Assembly (NCBI RefSeq): GCF_013385425.1
Contig: NZ_JACAQA010000025.1
Location: 1-64,000, forward strand
Source of the DNA: Pseudomonas gingeri
GTDB taxonomy: Bacteria > Pseudomonadota > Gammaproteobacteria > Pseudomonadales > Pseudomonadaceae
Direction of reading: 5' to 3'
DNA: 64,000 bases
How positions within the stretch are numbered: the first letter of the stretch is position 1; each line of letters begins with the position of its first letter. Both the position numbers and the translations under genes were made by a program. The notes below the pieces were generated by a model. The model ran no database searches. It saw nothing but the letters and a program-made list of their open reading frames with translations, and was not told the DNA's origin. Below are positions 16,171-25,261 of the stretch, one piece after another.

Positions 16171-17187
16171 ATGGCCTTCCTGACTCTATTGCGCAAGCGC
16201 CTGCTCGGCCTGGTATTGGTCGTGTTCGGCGTTTCGCTGATTACCTTTGCAATTTCGCACCTGATTCCCGGGGACCCGGCCCGACTGATCGCCGGCGACC
16301 GTGCCAGCGATGCGCTGGTGGCGGGCATCCGTCACCAGTTGGGCCTGGACCTGCCGCTGTATCAACAATATGGCCGTTACCTGATGGACCTGCTGCACGG
16401 CGACCTGGGGACTTCGATCCGCACCAACCGCCCGGTCCTCGAAGACCTGCAGGCGTTCTTCCCGGCCACCCTGGAGCTGGCGCTGGTGGCGCTGGTGCTG
16501 GCGATCCTGGTGGGCGTGCCGCTGGGGGTGCTGTCGGCGGTCTATCACAACCGCGCCATTGACCAGATCGCCCGGACACTCGCGGTCACTGGTATTTCCA
16601 CCCCGGCCTTCTGGCTCGGACTTGGGGCGATTGTGCTGTTCTACGGCCAGTTGGGCTGGCTGCCTGGTGGCGGCCGCTTGTCCGAGGGACTGGCACCACC
16701 ACCGACCTTCAGCGGTTTCTACCTGATCGATTCGCTGCTTGCCGGTGACGGCGGGCTGTTTCTCGATGTGCTGCAACACCTGATTCTCCCGGCCGCGACC
16801 CTGGGTTTCGTGACCCTCGGCGTGGTCGCCCGGCAGATTCGCTCGGCAATGCTGGAGCAACTGTCCGAGGACTATATCCGCACCGCCCGCGCCTATGGCC
16901 TGTCGCGCTGGACAGTGATCCTGCGCCACGCCCTGCCCAATGCGCTGATACCCTCGGTGACCGTGCTCGGGCTGACCCTGGGTGACCTGCTCTATGGCGC
17001 CGTCCTGACCGAAACCGTGTTTGCCTGGCCCGGCATGGGCGCCTATGTGGTCAAGTCGATCCAGTCGCTGGACTTCCCGGCGGTAATGGGCTTCGCGATC
17101 CTGGTGTCATTTATCTATGTACTGCTGAACATGGCCATCGATCTTTTGTACCGCGTGATCGATCCACGCATCGGCGAGGTGAATTGA
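16171..17187 (+). CDS. ddpB: Dipeptide ABC transporter permease (DdpB-like)
   Basis: 338-residue inner-membrane permease of the DppB/OppB type. A first membrane span (about 9-29) is followed by a periplasmic region and five more spans; the conserved ATPase-contact loop lies around EQLSEDYIRTARAYGLSRW. HLIPGDPA near residue 30 is the DppB N-terminal signature. It forms the pore with the DdpC-like subunit, whose gene starts one base after this stop. The hairpin after ddpA lies just upstream, which may lower its expression relative to the binding protein. Confidence 0.92.
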   Translation: MAFLTLLRKRLLGLVLVVFGVSLITFAISHLIPGDPARLIAGDRASDALVAGIRHQLGLDLPLYQQYGRYLMDLLHGDLGTSIRTNRPVLEDLQAFFPATLELALVALVLAILVGVPLGVLSAVYHNRAIDQIARTLAVTGISTPAFWLGLGAIVLFYGQLGWLPGGGRLSEGLAPPPTFSGFYLIDSLLAGDGGLFLDVLQHLILPAATLGFVTLGVVARQIRSAMLEQLSEDYIRTARAYGLSRWTVILRHALPNALIPSVTVLGLTLGDLLYGAVLTETVFAWPGMGAYVVKSIQSLDFPAVMGFAILVSFIYVLLNMAIDLLYRVIDPRIGEVN

Positions 17188-17188
17188 A

Positions 17189-18070
17189 ATGTCCGTGACC
17201 CTGACCGCCGCACGCGGCCCGCGCTGGGGCGAGAAACTCGCCTACCTGGCCTATCAGGTCCGCCGCAGCCCGCTGACCATGGCCGGCCTCACGATCAGCC
17301 TGATCGTCCTGCTATGCATGATCTTCGCCCCCTGGCTAGCCAGCCACGATCCCAATGCCCTGGACCTCGGCGCGCGCCTGATGCCACCGTCCGCCGAACA
17401 TTGGTTCGGTACCGATGAGGTCGGCCGGGACCTGTTCAGCCGCGTTTTGTTCGGCAGCCAGCAATCGGTGGGCGTCGGCCTGTTCGTGGCCTTTGCTTCC
17501 TGTTTGATCGGTGGTTTGCTGGGCTGTTTTTCCGGGGTGATCGGCGGGCGTTTCGACGCGCTGATCATGCGCCTGATGGACATCATGCTGTCGGTGCCAT
17601 CCCTGGTGCTGATCATGGCCCTGGCCGCCGCGCTGGGGGCGAGCCTGTTCAACGCCATGCTGGCGATTACCCTGGTGCGAATCCCATCCTATGTGCGGCT
17701 GGCCCGCGGCCAGGCCTTGAGCATCCGCCAGATGGGCTACGTCAAGGCCGCCCAGACCTTCGGCGCCGGACGCTGGCATATGGTCCACTGGCACGTGGCG
17801 CGCAACGCCATGCCACCGTTGCTGGTGCAACTGAGCCTGGATATCGGCAGCGCCATTCTCATGGCCTCGGCCCTGGGCTTTATCGGCCTGGGGGCACAGC
17901 AACCGACCGCCGAATGGGGCGCGATGGTCGCCACCGGGCGCAACTACATCCTCGATAATTGGTGGTATTCGACCTTTCCCGGCCTGGCGATCCTGATCAC
18001 CGCCACCGGTTTCAACCTGCTGGGCGATGGCGTGCGCGATCTGCTCGACCCACGGCAACAGGGGAAATGA
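17189..18070 (+). CDS. ddpC: Dipeptide ABC transporter permease (DdpC-like)
   Basis: 293-residue permease of the DppC/OppC type, with an N-terminal cytoplasmic stretch, a span at about 30-52, the periplasmic HWFGTDEVGRDLFSR motif and the cytoplasmic ATPase-contact loop GYVKAAQTFGAGRWHMVHWHV. LGFIGLGAQQPTAEWGAM near the C-terminus is a family hallmark. It pairs with the DdpB-like subunit in the inner membrane. Its stop overlaps the possible ATG 18067 of the next gene, so the operon is tightly coupled. Confidence 0.92.
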   Translation: MSVTLTAARGPRWGEKLAYLAYQVRRSPLTMAGLTISLIVLLCMIFAPWLASHDPNALDLGARLMPPSAEHWFGTDEVGRDLFSRVLFGSQQSVGVGLFVAFASCLIGGLLGCFSGVIGGRFDALIMRLMDIMLSVPSLVLIMALAAALGASLFNAMLAITLVRIPSYVRLARGQALSIRQMGYVKAAQTFGAGRWHMVHWHVARNAMPPLLVQLSLDIGSAILMASALGFIGLGAQQPTAEWGAMVATGRNYILDNWWYSTFPGLAILITATGFNLLGDGVRDLLDPRQQGK

Positions 18071-18072
18071 CC

Positions 18073-19062
18073 ATGCCGACCTCCACCCCCGTATTGGCCA
18101 TCGACAACCTGAGCCTGGAATTCCCGGCCTACAAGAACAACGTCAAGGCCTTGAATGGCGTCACCCTGCACGTCAATCCCGGCGAAATCGTCGGCGTGGT
18201 CGGCGAGTCCGGCTCGGGCAAGTCGGTCACCGCGATGCTCAGCATGCGCCTGCTGCCCGAGCGCAGTTATCGCATTACCGCCGGCAGCTTGAGCATGCTT
18301 GATCGCGACATGCTGGCGGCCTCCGAGAAGGAGCTGCTGCAGATCCGCGGCCGTGATGCCGCGATGATTTTCCAGGAGCCGATGACCGCCCTGAACCCGA
18401 CCCGACGCATCGGCCGGCAAATGCTCGACGTGATCATCCATCACCAGAAGATCAGCGCGGCCGAGGCCCGTCTCAAGGCCATCGCGCTGCTGCATGACAT
18501 GCATATCGCCAGTCCTGAGCAAGTCCTGGAGAGCTATCCGTTCGAGCTGTCCGGCGGCATGCGCCAGCGGGTGATGATCGCGCTGGCGTTCTCCTGCGAA
18601 CCGCAACTGCTGATCGCCGACGAACCGACCACCGCCCTCGACGTCACCGTACAACGCCAGGTGCTGTTGCTGCTCAGGGAGAAAGCCCGGCAGAAAGGCA
18701 CCGCCATTTTGCTGATCACCCATGACATGGCCCTGGTCTCGCAGTTCTGCGATCGGGTTTATGTGATGTACACCGGGGCCGTGGTCGAGCAGGGCCTCAC
18801 CGCCGATGTGATGAACAACCCGCGGCACCCTTATACCCAGGGGCTGCTCAGCGGCCTGCCCGAGATGGTCGAGCCGGGGCTGCCACTGATGACCATTCCC
18901 GGGCAAGTACCGAACCTGGCCGCCCTACCCGTCGGCTGCACTTTCGCGGAACGCTGCGCCCACAGCATGCCGATCTGCGCCCAGCGTCCGAGCCTCAACC
19001 CCATCAACGGTAGTGAGCAACGCAAAAGTGCGTGCTGGTTACCGGTCAAGGAGCTTTCGTGA
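18073..19062 (+). CDS. ddpD: Dipeptide ABC transporter ATP-binding protein (DdpD-like)
   Basis: 329 residues, OppD/DppD class. Walker A GESGSGKS, signature LSGGMRQRVMIA, Walker B LLIADEPTTALD and the D-loop are intact. The C-terminal oligopeptide-transporter extension carries the Cys-rich CTFAERCAHSMPICAQRPS segment found in this class, which binds an iron-sulfur cluster in some relatives. ATG 18073 has GGGGA at 18061-18065; ATG 18067, overlapping the ddpC stop, is the alternative. It couples ATP hydrolysis to dipeptide import together with the DdpF-like ATPase. Confidence 0.92.
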   Translation: MPTSTPVLAIDNLSLEFPAYKNNVKALNGVTLHVNPGEIVGVVGESGSGKSVTAMLSMRLLPERSYRITAGSLSMLDRDMLAASEKELLQIRGRDAAMIFQEPMTALNPTRRIGRQMLDVIIHHQKISAAEARLKAIALLHDMHIASPEQVLESYPFELSGGMRQRVMIALAFSCEPQLLIADEPTTALDVTVQRQVLLLLREKARQKGTAILLITHDMALVSQFCDRVYVMYTGAVVEQGLTADVMNNPRHPYTQGLLSGLPEMVEPGLPLMTIPGQVPNLAALPVGCTFAERCAHSMPICAQRPSLNPINGSEQRKSACWLPVKELS

Positions 19063-20033
19063 TGAACAGTGCCGTGATTCACGCCGTGACCGACATGGCC
19101 CCCGAGATTCTCCGGCTGGACGACGTGCGCGTACGTTTCCCGGTGAGCAACGACTGGCTGGGCCGACCACGGGGTTACGCCCACGCCCTGAACGGTATCG
19201 ACCTGCAAGTCAGGGCCGGCGAAACCCTGGGTATCGTCGGCGAGTCGGGCTGCGGTAAAAGCACCCTGGCCCAACTGCTGATGGGGTTGGTGGCACCGAG
19301 CAGCGGCGCACTGAACTGGGCCGCTCGCACCGACGGCAAAGGCAGCAGCAATGTCCAGATCGTGTTCCAGGACCCGCAATCCTCTCTAGATCCGCGCCTG
19401 CCGATCTGGAAAATCATCACCGAGCCGCTGTACGCCCAGGGTCATGCACCGCGTGGGCAAATGCGTGATATCGCGGCCCGGGTCGCGGCCCAGGTGGGCA
19501 TACGTGCGGAATACCTCGACCGCTTCCCCCATCAGTTTTCCGGTGGCCAGCGCCAGCGGATCGCGATTGCCCGCGCCCTCTCTTCAGACCCGGACATCAT
19601 TGTCCTCGACGAACCGACCTCAGCCCTGGATATCTCGGTTCAGGCGCAGATCCTCAACCTGCTGGCGGAGCTGCAACGCGCCCGCAACCTGACCTACATC
19701 CTGATTTCCCATAACGTGTCGGTCGTGCGGCATATGGCCGACCGGGTGGCGGTGATGTACCTGGGGCAGATCGTCGAACTGGGCAGCGCCGCCCAGGTGC
19801 TGGAGCAGCCACGTCACCCCTACACCCGCCTGCTGCTCGAAGCGGTGCCGCGACTCGGCGTGCCCCTGCAGGCGGAACAGGTAGCGGCGCCGACCGAACT
19901 GCCGGGGAACCGGCGCCTTCCAGAGGGCTGTTTCTTTCGTGAAAGGTGCAGCTTGTGTACTGCCGGCTGTGAAAAGCCGCAGGCCTTGCTGGGAGAGGAG
20001 CCGCAGCGGGTCAGGTGCCATGTGCAAGGCTGA
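19062..20033 (+). CDS. ddpF: Dipeptide ABC transporter ATP-binding protein (DdpF-like)
   Basis: 323 residues, OppF/DppF class. AAGGAG at 19048-19053 sets the start at ATG 19062, which shares bases with the ddpD stop (TGATG). Walker A GESGCGKST, signature FSGGQRQRIAIA, Walker B IIVLDEPTSALD and the C-terminal LPGNRRLPEGCFFRERCSLCTAGC extension are visible. It completes the five-gene importer downstream of ddpX. No terminator hairpin with a T-run is seen in the 98 bases before the next gene. Confidence 0.92.
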   Translation: MNSAVIHAVTDMAPEILRLDDVRVRFPVSNDWLGRPRGYAHALNGIDLQVRAGETLGIVGESGCGKSTLAQLLMGLVAPSSGALNWAARTDGKGSSNVQIVFQDPQSSLDPRLPIWKIITEPLYAQGHAPRGQMRDIAARVAAQVGIRAEYLDRFPHQFSGGQRQRIAIARALSSDPDIIVLDEPTSALDISVQAQILNLLAELQRARNLTYILISHNVSVVRHMADRVAVMYLGQIVELGSAAQVLEQPRHPYTRLLLEAVPRLGVPLQAEQVAAPTELPGNRRLPEGCFFRERCSLCTAGCEKPQALLGEEPQRVRCHVQG

Positions 20034-20131
20034 CAGGCGTTCGGTTTTCAAAATGTGACGCCGCGGGCTGAGAATGACACTAATGTTCTGTAGGCCATTT
20101 GGATTTTTCACGTCACGGACCTCTGGACACC

Positions 20132-21121
20132 ATGAGAAAAACAACAAAGCAGCTGCTGGTTCACGAAATTGCCGACTGGCATCACCGCGGCCTGATCGAT
20201 GCCGACGCCCGCAAGCGGCTGAGCGCGCCCTACGAACAACCGGGCCAGCTGTTATCCAACGTCCTGCAATGGCTGGGGATCGGCGCGGTCCTGCTGATCG
20301 GCATGGCGGTGCTGGGGGGCTTGAGCCTGTTCAGCCAGTCGGTGACGGTCGGCGCCGTGCTGTTCTTCTTCGCCGGGGCCGGCTTGTGGTGGGGCGGTGT
20401 GCGCATGGCCCGCGATCCGGCCCAGCGCACGCCGGTTACCGGTGTGGCGATCCTGACCATCGGCCTGATCCTGATCGGCGCCAGCCTGTTGCTGGGCACT
20501 TCAGATAATGACGTGGGTGAGTATGGCAATCTACCGTTGGCGCTGCTGGTCACCGCGCTGCTGAGCGCCCTCACCGCCTACCGTTATCGTCTGCGCTGGC
20601 CGCTTCTCCTGGGCCTGCTGTGTGCATTCCATGGGCTGGGCGCGTGGGGCCGGTATGTTGGGCACGGCGGTTATTTTTTCGATATCCAGGACCCGCGTTC
20701 GATGGCCGTGATTGCCGCGCTGGCAGCGGCATTGGGTTTAGGCCACCAGCTGGCCGAGGAGCGCCAATTGCGCCGCTTCTGTGGGTTTGGCCGACTGTAT
20801 GTGATCTTCGGGCTGCTCTACCTCAACTGCTCCCTCTGGTTTCTCAGCCTCGATGATTTAGGCAGCGACACGCGCATATGGACCCTGCTGTTTACCCTGG
20901 CAGCCATCGGGCAACTGGTGGTCGGCGCGCGCTTCAAGCATCCGAGCTTTACCGGTTTCGCCGTGGTGTTCCTGGGCATCGACCTGTACACCCGCTTTTA
21001 TGAGTACTCCTGGGACCGCCTGGGTATTGCAACGTTTTTCGCGGTGGCCGGGATCATCGGCCTGTTACTGGGCTGGTCATTTGAACGCATGGCCCTGCGC
21101 GTCAAGGGAGCAGCACAATGA
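20132..21121 (+). CDS. DUF2157 domain membrane protein
   Basis: 329 residues. The N-terminal 55 residues are soluble and match the DUF2157 pattern (KQLLVHEIADWHHRGLIDADARKRL), followed by about nine to ten hydrophobic helices in pairs. Function of the family is unknown. ATG 20132 is chosen because it puts the conserved N-terminal helix at the start; an in-frame upstream codon at 20099 gives an unlikely leader. It overlaps the next gene by four bases (ATGA), so the two proteins are made together. In many bacteria this pair is followed by a small GDYXXLXY-type protein; none is seen here. Confidence 0.8.
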   Translation: MRKTTKQLLVHEIADWHHRGLIDADARKRLSAPYEQPGQLLSNVLQWLGIGAVLLIGMAVLGGLSLFSQSVTVGAVLFFFAGAGLWWGGVRMARDPAQRTPVTGVAILTIGLILIGASLLLGTSDNDVGEYGNLPLALLVTALLSALTAYRYRLRWPLLLGLLCAFHGLGAWGRYVGHGGYFFDIQDPRSMAVIAALAAALGLGHQLAEERQLRRFCGFGRLYVIFGLLYLNCSLWFLSLDDLGSDTRIWTLLFTLAAIGQLVVGARFKHPSFTGFAVVFLGIDLYTRFYEYSWDRLGIATFFAVAGIIGLLLGWSFERMALRVKGAAQ

Positions 21122-22146
21122 GCCCGGATCAGCGTAATCAACAGGTGCACAACGCACTGGATCAATGGCTGCGAGACGGCCAGATCGACATCGACCAGCA
21201 CGCCCGCATTGGCGAGCGTTATGTACTGACGCGCTGGGACTGGCGCTCGCTGGGCCGCTGGTTCCTGACCTTTGGCGCGATCAGCCTGGCGGCGGGATTA
21301 CTGCTGTTTCTGCGCGAACACCTGGAATTCACCTTGCCGAAACTGGCCGTCAGCCTGGCGCTGGTAACCCTGGGACTGTTTGTTGGCGGGCGCTGGCTGA
21401 TCGGCAGGCAGCTGAAACTGTTGGGCGGCACCCTTGAGTTGCTCGGTGGTTTTGCCTTGATCGGCACCAGTTTTGTGCTGGGCATGATCTATTCGGACGG
21501 TTCGGGCAACTGGCCGGCGCTGCTGCTGGTCGATCTGCTGATACTGCTGGTCCTCAGTTACGCCCTGAACAACGTCTTGCTGTTGACCCTGTGCAGCGTG
21601 CTGTTCTTTGTCTGGTTTGGCGGGCGCAGCGGCTATCAGTCCGGCTGGGGCGCCTACTGGTTCGGCATGAACTACCCGCTACGTTTTCTCGGCGCTGCGG
21701 TCGCGTTGATCGCGGCGGGCGTGGTGCATCTGCGCGGCGAGGCCGGGTGGCTGGGACGTTATGGCGGCTTTGCCAAGGTGTGGATTTCCTGCGGTTTGTT
21801 TGTCGGCGAAATGTCCCTGTGGCTACTGTCGCTGTTTGGCAGCTACGAGCTGATCGATGGCCCCTGGCACCTGGCCGATGCCGGAGAACTGGTGATGTAT
21901 AACGTGCTCTGGGCGCTGGTCAGCCTGGGGATTCTGGCGCTGGGGATTCGCTTGCGTTTCGGCATGTTGGTGGGCTATGGCTCGACCTTCTTCATCATCC
22001 AGTTCTACACACTGTTCTTCACCCAGATCGCCGAGACCCTGGGTTGGCTGATGAGCTTGCTGATAGCCGGTGGCAGCCTGCTGGCGCTGGTGATCTGGCT
22101 GGAGTCCGAGCGGCAGAAACGCCGTGGCACGGCTGCCGAGGCTTGA
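21118..22146 (+). CDS. DUF4401 domain membrane protein
   Basis: 342 residues with a soluble N-terminal region of about 40 residues (QQVHNALDQWLRDGQIDID) related in layout to the DUF2157 start, then about ten hydrophobic segments. It resembles the DUF4401 partner commonly encoded after DUF2157 proteins. No catalytic motif is recognisable. Overlap with the upstream gene implies a shared complex or process in the inner membrane. A perfect 11-base inverted repeat follows its stop. Confidence 0.75.
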   Translation: MSPDQRNQQVHNALDQWLRDGQIDIDQHARIGERYVLTRWDWRSLGRWFLTFGAISLAAGLLLFLREHLEFTLPKLAVSLALVTLGLFVGGRWLIGRQLKLLGGTLELLGGFALIGTSFVLGMIYSDGSGNWPALLLVDLLILLVLSYALNNVLLLTLCSVLFFVWFGGRSGYQSGWGAYWFGMNYPLRFLGAAVALIAAGVVHLRGEAGWLGRYGGFAKVWISCGLFVGEMSLWLLSLFGSYELIDGPWHLADAGELVMYNVLWALVSLGILALGIRLRFGMLVGYGSTFFIIQFYTLFFTQIAETLGWLMSLLIAGGSLLALVIWLESERQKRRGTAAEA

Positions 22147-22154
22147 GGCAGATT

Positions 22155-22185
22155 CACCCTGCGAGAGCAAAACCCTCGCAGGGTG
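22155..22185. terminator. Convergent hairpin after the DUF4401 gene
   Basis: CACCCTGCGAG (22155-22165) pairs exactly with CTCGCAGGGTG (22175-22185) across a nine-base loop. It sits in the convergent gap before the DUF3313 lipoprotein stop, so it can act for both strands, although there is no long T-run. Confidence 0.6.
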
Positions 22186-22192
22186 CCCGGCG

Positions 22193-22867
22193 TTACCGGA
22201 TAAACGCCTGCAAGTCGCTGCCTAGAGCCCTGATCGCCACTTTAAAGTCATTGGTGGTGACGGCTTGGCTCGAATTTCTCAGGGTTTCACCAAAGACTTT
22301 ACGCACCACTTTGGCCACAGTCTGGCCGCTGCTCCCATCGATCAGTTCGGCTTCGATGTAAAGTTCGGTGCTCTGGTCGCGATGGCCCGTGGCGGCAGTC
22401 ACGCCGCCGACGACGGCGGCGACCGGAACGATTTCATACCAGCGCATGCCTTCGTTCGACGCCGTAACACCAGTGATGGCAGCACGCATGATCAGCGTGC
22501 GCGAACCGACAGGCGCAGATTGAGCGTTCGCTACGATCCGGTATTTCTGGCCGAGGACGCTTTTGGCGTTGTTGGTCATGTACGCCTGCAACTCTTCAAG
22601 GGTCTTGAAATTGACCCTATCGTCGGGCCGAGGTGCCGGGTAGAGATCCAGTTGCTTGAACGCGACCGTATCGTAGGCGTTCGGGTTCCAGGAGGGGATG
22701 ACCCAGCGCATCGCCTTCTGGCCGCTGCTGGTAGTAACTTCCTGCAAGTTGTTGTAGTTGGACAAGAAGCCGGAGTACTGCGACTTCTCGGTGATTTTCG
22801 AGGTACAGCCACCTAGCAACAGGCTACCGAATGCAACACCTAACAGGCATTTACGGACCGTGTTCAT
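22193..22867 (-). CDS. DUF3313 domain lipoprotein
   Basis: 224 residues beginning MNTVRKCLLGVAFGSLLLGGCTS, with a lipobox (LLGGC) at about residue 20, so it is a probable outer-membrane or periplasmic lipoprotein. The body (KYRIVANAQSAPVGSRTLIMRAAITGV) matches my recollection of the DUF3313 family of unknown function. GAGGAACAC precedes ATG 22867. Neighbours are the pqi genes upstream in the same orientation, 106 bases away, but a separate promoter is possible. No function is proposed. Confidence 0.75.
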   Translation of the reverse strand: MNTVRKCLLGVAFGSLLLGGCTSKITEKSQYSGFLSNYNNLQEVTTSSGQKAMRWVIPSWNPNAYDTVAFKQLDLYPAPRPDDRVNFKTLEELQAYMTNNAKSVLGQKYRIVANAQSAPVGSRTLIMRAAITGVTASNEGMRWYEIVPVAAVVGGVTAATGHRDQSTELYIEAELIDGSSGQTVAKVVRKVFGETLRNSSQAVTTNDFKVAIRALGSDLQAFIR

Positions 22868-22973
22868 GTGTTCCTCACTTTTGGGTTTGATTGTTCCTTC
22901 AGGCAAGCCGACCACGTCATTTGCGAATCAATGTGGCAGGAACGAGTGTAGCCACAGATTGCCGGCGCATCCC

Positions 22974-23591
22974 CTAAGGGCACCCTATACCCTGATATGT
23001 CGACCAGTTGCGCGCGGCGCCAGCAATAATGCTCGCCAACTGCCCGATGGCCTGCTGATGGGCCAGCACCAGGTCCTGTACCTGCGGGCCGGCCGATTGG
23101 CGGATGACACTGCTGCACGTCAGGCTGCGACGTTTCTCGCCGTCGCCGCGCAGGCTGATACTCCAGACCACATCGATCAAGGCGTACCGACCCGGCAGTG
23201 AGTCGAAACGTCGGACGTCGGTTTGCAGAGAGAGTGTCGCAAGGCCCTGGGCCTTGGGTAAGCCCGCCAGATCTCGGATACCCAGTTTGAGTTCCATCTG
23301 CCCGGCCAGGGCGTCATGGAACTCGTCGGCCAATGGCGCGCTCCAGCGCGAGGTTTCGAGGATCGTCAAGGCTCCGCTGCCCTGGCGAACAACCACTTGT
23401 GGCTGGTCGACCTGGACCGGTATGCGCACGGGCAGCATCTCGAACTGGAAGGCTGGCGCGGCTACATTCGTGCGCACTGTGCTATCTGTCGCCGTCGGCA
23501 CCAGCGTGTAGTAGTGGGTCGGCGCCGAGCTGCAGGCCGCCAGGCCCAAGGTGGTGAAAACGGCCAGGAAGCGACGGGTCATGGTGTTCAT
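22974..23591 (-). CDS. pqiC: PqiC-family outer-membrane-associated lipoprotein
   Basis: 205 residues starting MNTMTRRFLAVFTTLGLAACSSAP; the lipobox LAAC predicts a lipoprotein anchored in the outer membrane. The YYTLVP segment and SRWSAPLADEFHDAL motif are typical of the ABC-transport auxiliary (DUF330/PqiC) family. PqiC links the PqiB needle-like channel to the outer membrane in the E. coli Pqi lipid-transport system. The start overlaps the pqiB stop (ATGA, 23588-23591). ATG 23582 is a possible alternative start. Confidence 0.88.
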   Translation of the reverse strand: MNTMTRRFLAVFTTLGLAACSSAPTHYYTLVPTATDSTVRTNVAAPAFQFEMLPVRIPVQVDQPQVVVRQGSGALTILETSRWSAPLADEFHDALAGQMELKLGIRDLAGLPKAQGLATLSLQTDVRRFDSLPGRYALIDVVWSISLRGDGEKRRSLTCSSVIRQSAGPQVQDLVLAHQQAIGQLASIIAGAARNWSTYQGIGCP

Positions 23592-25261
23592 TCCTGGTCA
23601 ATGTCCCGAGAGGTGGACGGCGAGGATTGATAGCGATCGGGCTGGTTTTCTTTGAGGCGTCCACGAATCAGTGCCTCGGGATGCCGCCCCAGGAAATCGG
23701 TCAGCACCCGCACCGAGCGAGCAGTACGCTGGAGCTCTTCCATCGTCCGGCCCAACTGCTGGCGCTGCGGTGAGTCTTCGGAAAGGCTGTCATTGGCCGA
23801 GGCCACGGTTTTCCGGGTCTCAGCCAGGGTATCGCGCACTTGCGGCAAGACTTCGCCATTGACCTTTTTCAGGGTTTTCTGCAGTTCGCCGAGGCTACCA
23901 TTGAGGTTTCCAGCAATCTGCTCGATCGGCAGCTTGCTGATCTTGTCGACCACGCTTTGCAATTGCTCCTGAAGTTTGTCCAGACTGCCCGGTATCGTCG
24001 GAATCTCCAGCGGCCGTGCCGCCACGTCGAACGTCACAGGTTTCGCACCAGGGTCGAAATCCAGGGCGATGTAGAGTTGTCCGGTGAGCAGGTTGCCGTT
24101 CCGGGCCTGCGCCCTGAGCCCTCGCGAGACGAGTTCGGCCATCAATTGCGCACCTTGGGTTTCATCGTCCCCACCCCGAAGCTTCAATATTTTTTCATGG
24201 GCCTTACCCAGCCTGTTCGGGTAAATCACGGCCCCTACGAGGGTGGGGAAGTCTTTCTTGACCTCGTCATAATCCAGGTCTACTGACACCACTCGGCCAA
24301 GGGTCACCCCGTGAAAATCCACCGGCGCATTGACCACCAGGCCGCGCAGGGGCTGATCGAAACGCATGCGGAAGTAGCGCGGCTCGCCATCGGCGGGTGC
24401 CATGGCGGTGTCCTGATCCTTGAACAGCGTAAACCGCGCCCGTTCTTCAGCCTGCTGAGGATTGGGACTGTATTTGGGTTCAACAAAGGCTATCCCTCCG
24501 GCGAGAATCGAGGTCACGGACTCAGTGTTCACCTTCAGGCCGTCGGCGCTCAGGCTGATATCAACGCCACTGGCATTCCAGAAGCGCGTATCGCTCGTCA
24601 CGAATTGGTCGTTTGGCGCGTGGACGAAGATCTCCACCTCGACACCTTTACCGTCCTCCGAGAGTTTGTAGGACACCACCTCGCCAACCGGAATGCGGCG
24701 GTAGTAGACGTTGGAGCCGATATCCAGCGAGCCGAGATTGTCGGTGTACAAGGTGTAACGCTTGCCCTTCTGACCGTAGGTGATGGGCGGTGGGGTCTCC
24801 AGGCCGATGAAGTCCTTTTTGCTCTTCTCCGATTCGCCGGCATCGGCGCCGATGAAAGCGCCGGACAGCAGTGTACCGATCCCCGAGACACCGTTAGCGC
24901 CGATGCGCGGGCGCACTACCCAGAACCGCGAGTCATCGGTGGCAAACGACTTGGCGGAGGCGTCCAGGTCAAGGGTGGTCTCGACGTGGCTGCGATCGTC
25001 TGCCAAGGCAATCGACGTCACTTTGCCGATCACCACGTTCTTGTATTTGACCTGGGTCTTGTTGACTTCCAGCCCTTCAGCCGTCAGAAAGCTCACGGTG
25101 ATCTGCGGCCCCGCCTGCCTGGCGTTATGCACCACCATCGACAACCCGATCAGCGCCGCGACAATCGGCACCAGCCACACCAGCGATACGTTGAAGCGCC
25201 GACGCTTGACCTCGGGGCTGCCTGGAGCCGGCGTATCGGCAGAACTCGGGTAGTCAGGCAT
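23588..25261 (-). CDS. pqiB: PqiB-family MCE-domain intermembrane transport protein
   Basis: 557 residues: short cytoplasmic N-terminus, one membrane anchor (SLVWLVPIVAALIGLSMVV, about 41-59), three MCE domains (about 65-400; AEGLEVNKTQVKYKNVVIGKV marks the first) and a long C-terminal coiled-coil region with LDKLQEQLQSVVDKI. PqiB hexamers form a channel through the periplasm for lipid movement between membranes. ATG 25261 has GAGG six bases upstream and overlaps the end of the preceding pqiA-like gene; an upstream in-frame ATG at 25297 has no such site. The length matches E. coli PqiB closely. Confidence 0.92.
   Translation of the reverse strand: MPDYPSSADTPAPGSPEVKRRRFNVSLVWLVPIVAALIGLSMVVHNARQAGPQITVSFLTAEGLEVNKTQVKYKNVVIGKVTSIALADDRSHVETTLDLDASAKSFATDDSRFWVVRPRIGANGVSGIGTLLSGAFIGADAGESEKSKKDFIGLETPPPITYGQKGKRYTLYTDNLGSLDIGSNVYYRRIPVGEVVSYKLSEDGKGVEVEIFVHAPNDQFVTSDTRFWNASGVDISLSADGLKVNTESVTSILAGGIAFVEPKYSPNPQQAEERARFTLFKDQDTAMAPADGEPRYFRMRFDQPLRGLVVNAPVDFHGVTLGRVVSVDLDYDEVKKDFPTLVGAVIYPNRLGKAHEKILKLRGGDDETQGAQLMAELVSRGLRAQARNGNLLTGQLYIALDFDPGAKPVTFDVAARPLEIPTIPGSLDKLQEQLQSVVDKISKLPIEQIAGNLNGSLGELQKTLKKVNGEVLPQVRDTLAETRKTVASANDSLSEDSPQRQQLGRTMEELQRTARSVRVLTDFLGRHPEALIRGRLKENQPDRYQSSPSTSRDIDQE

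Noticed and set aside
17959..18072. N-terminal extension of DdpD into the ddpC gene
   Set aside because: It is out of phase with ddpC and has no similarity to ABC ATPases; starts at 18067/18073 give a normal protein.
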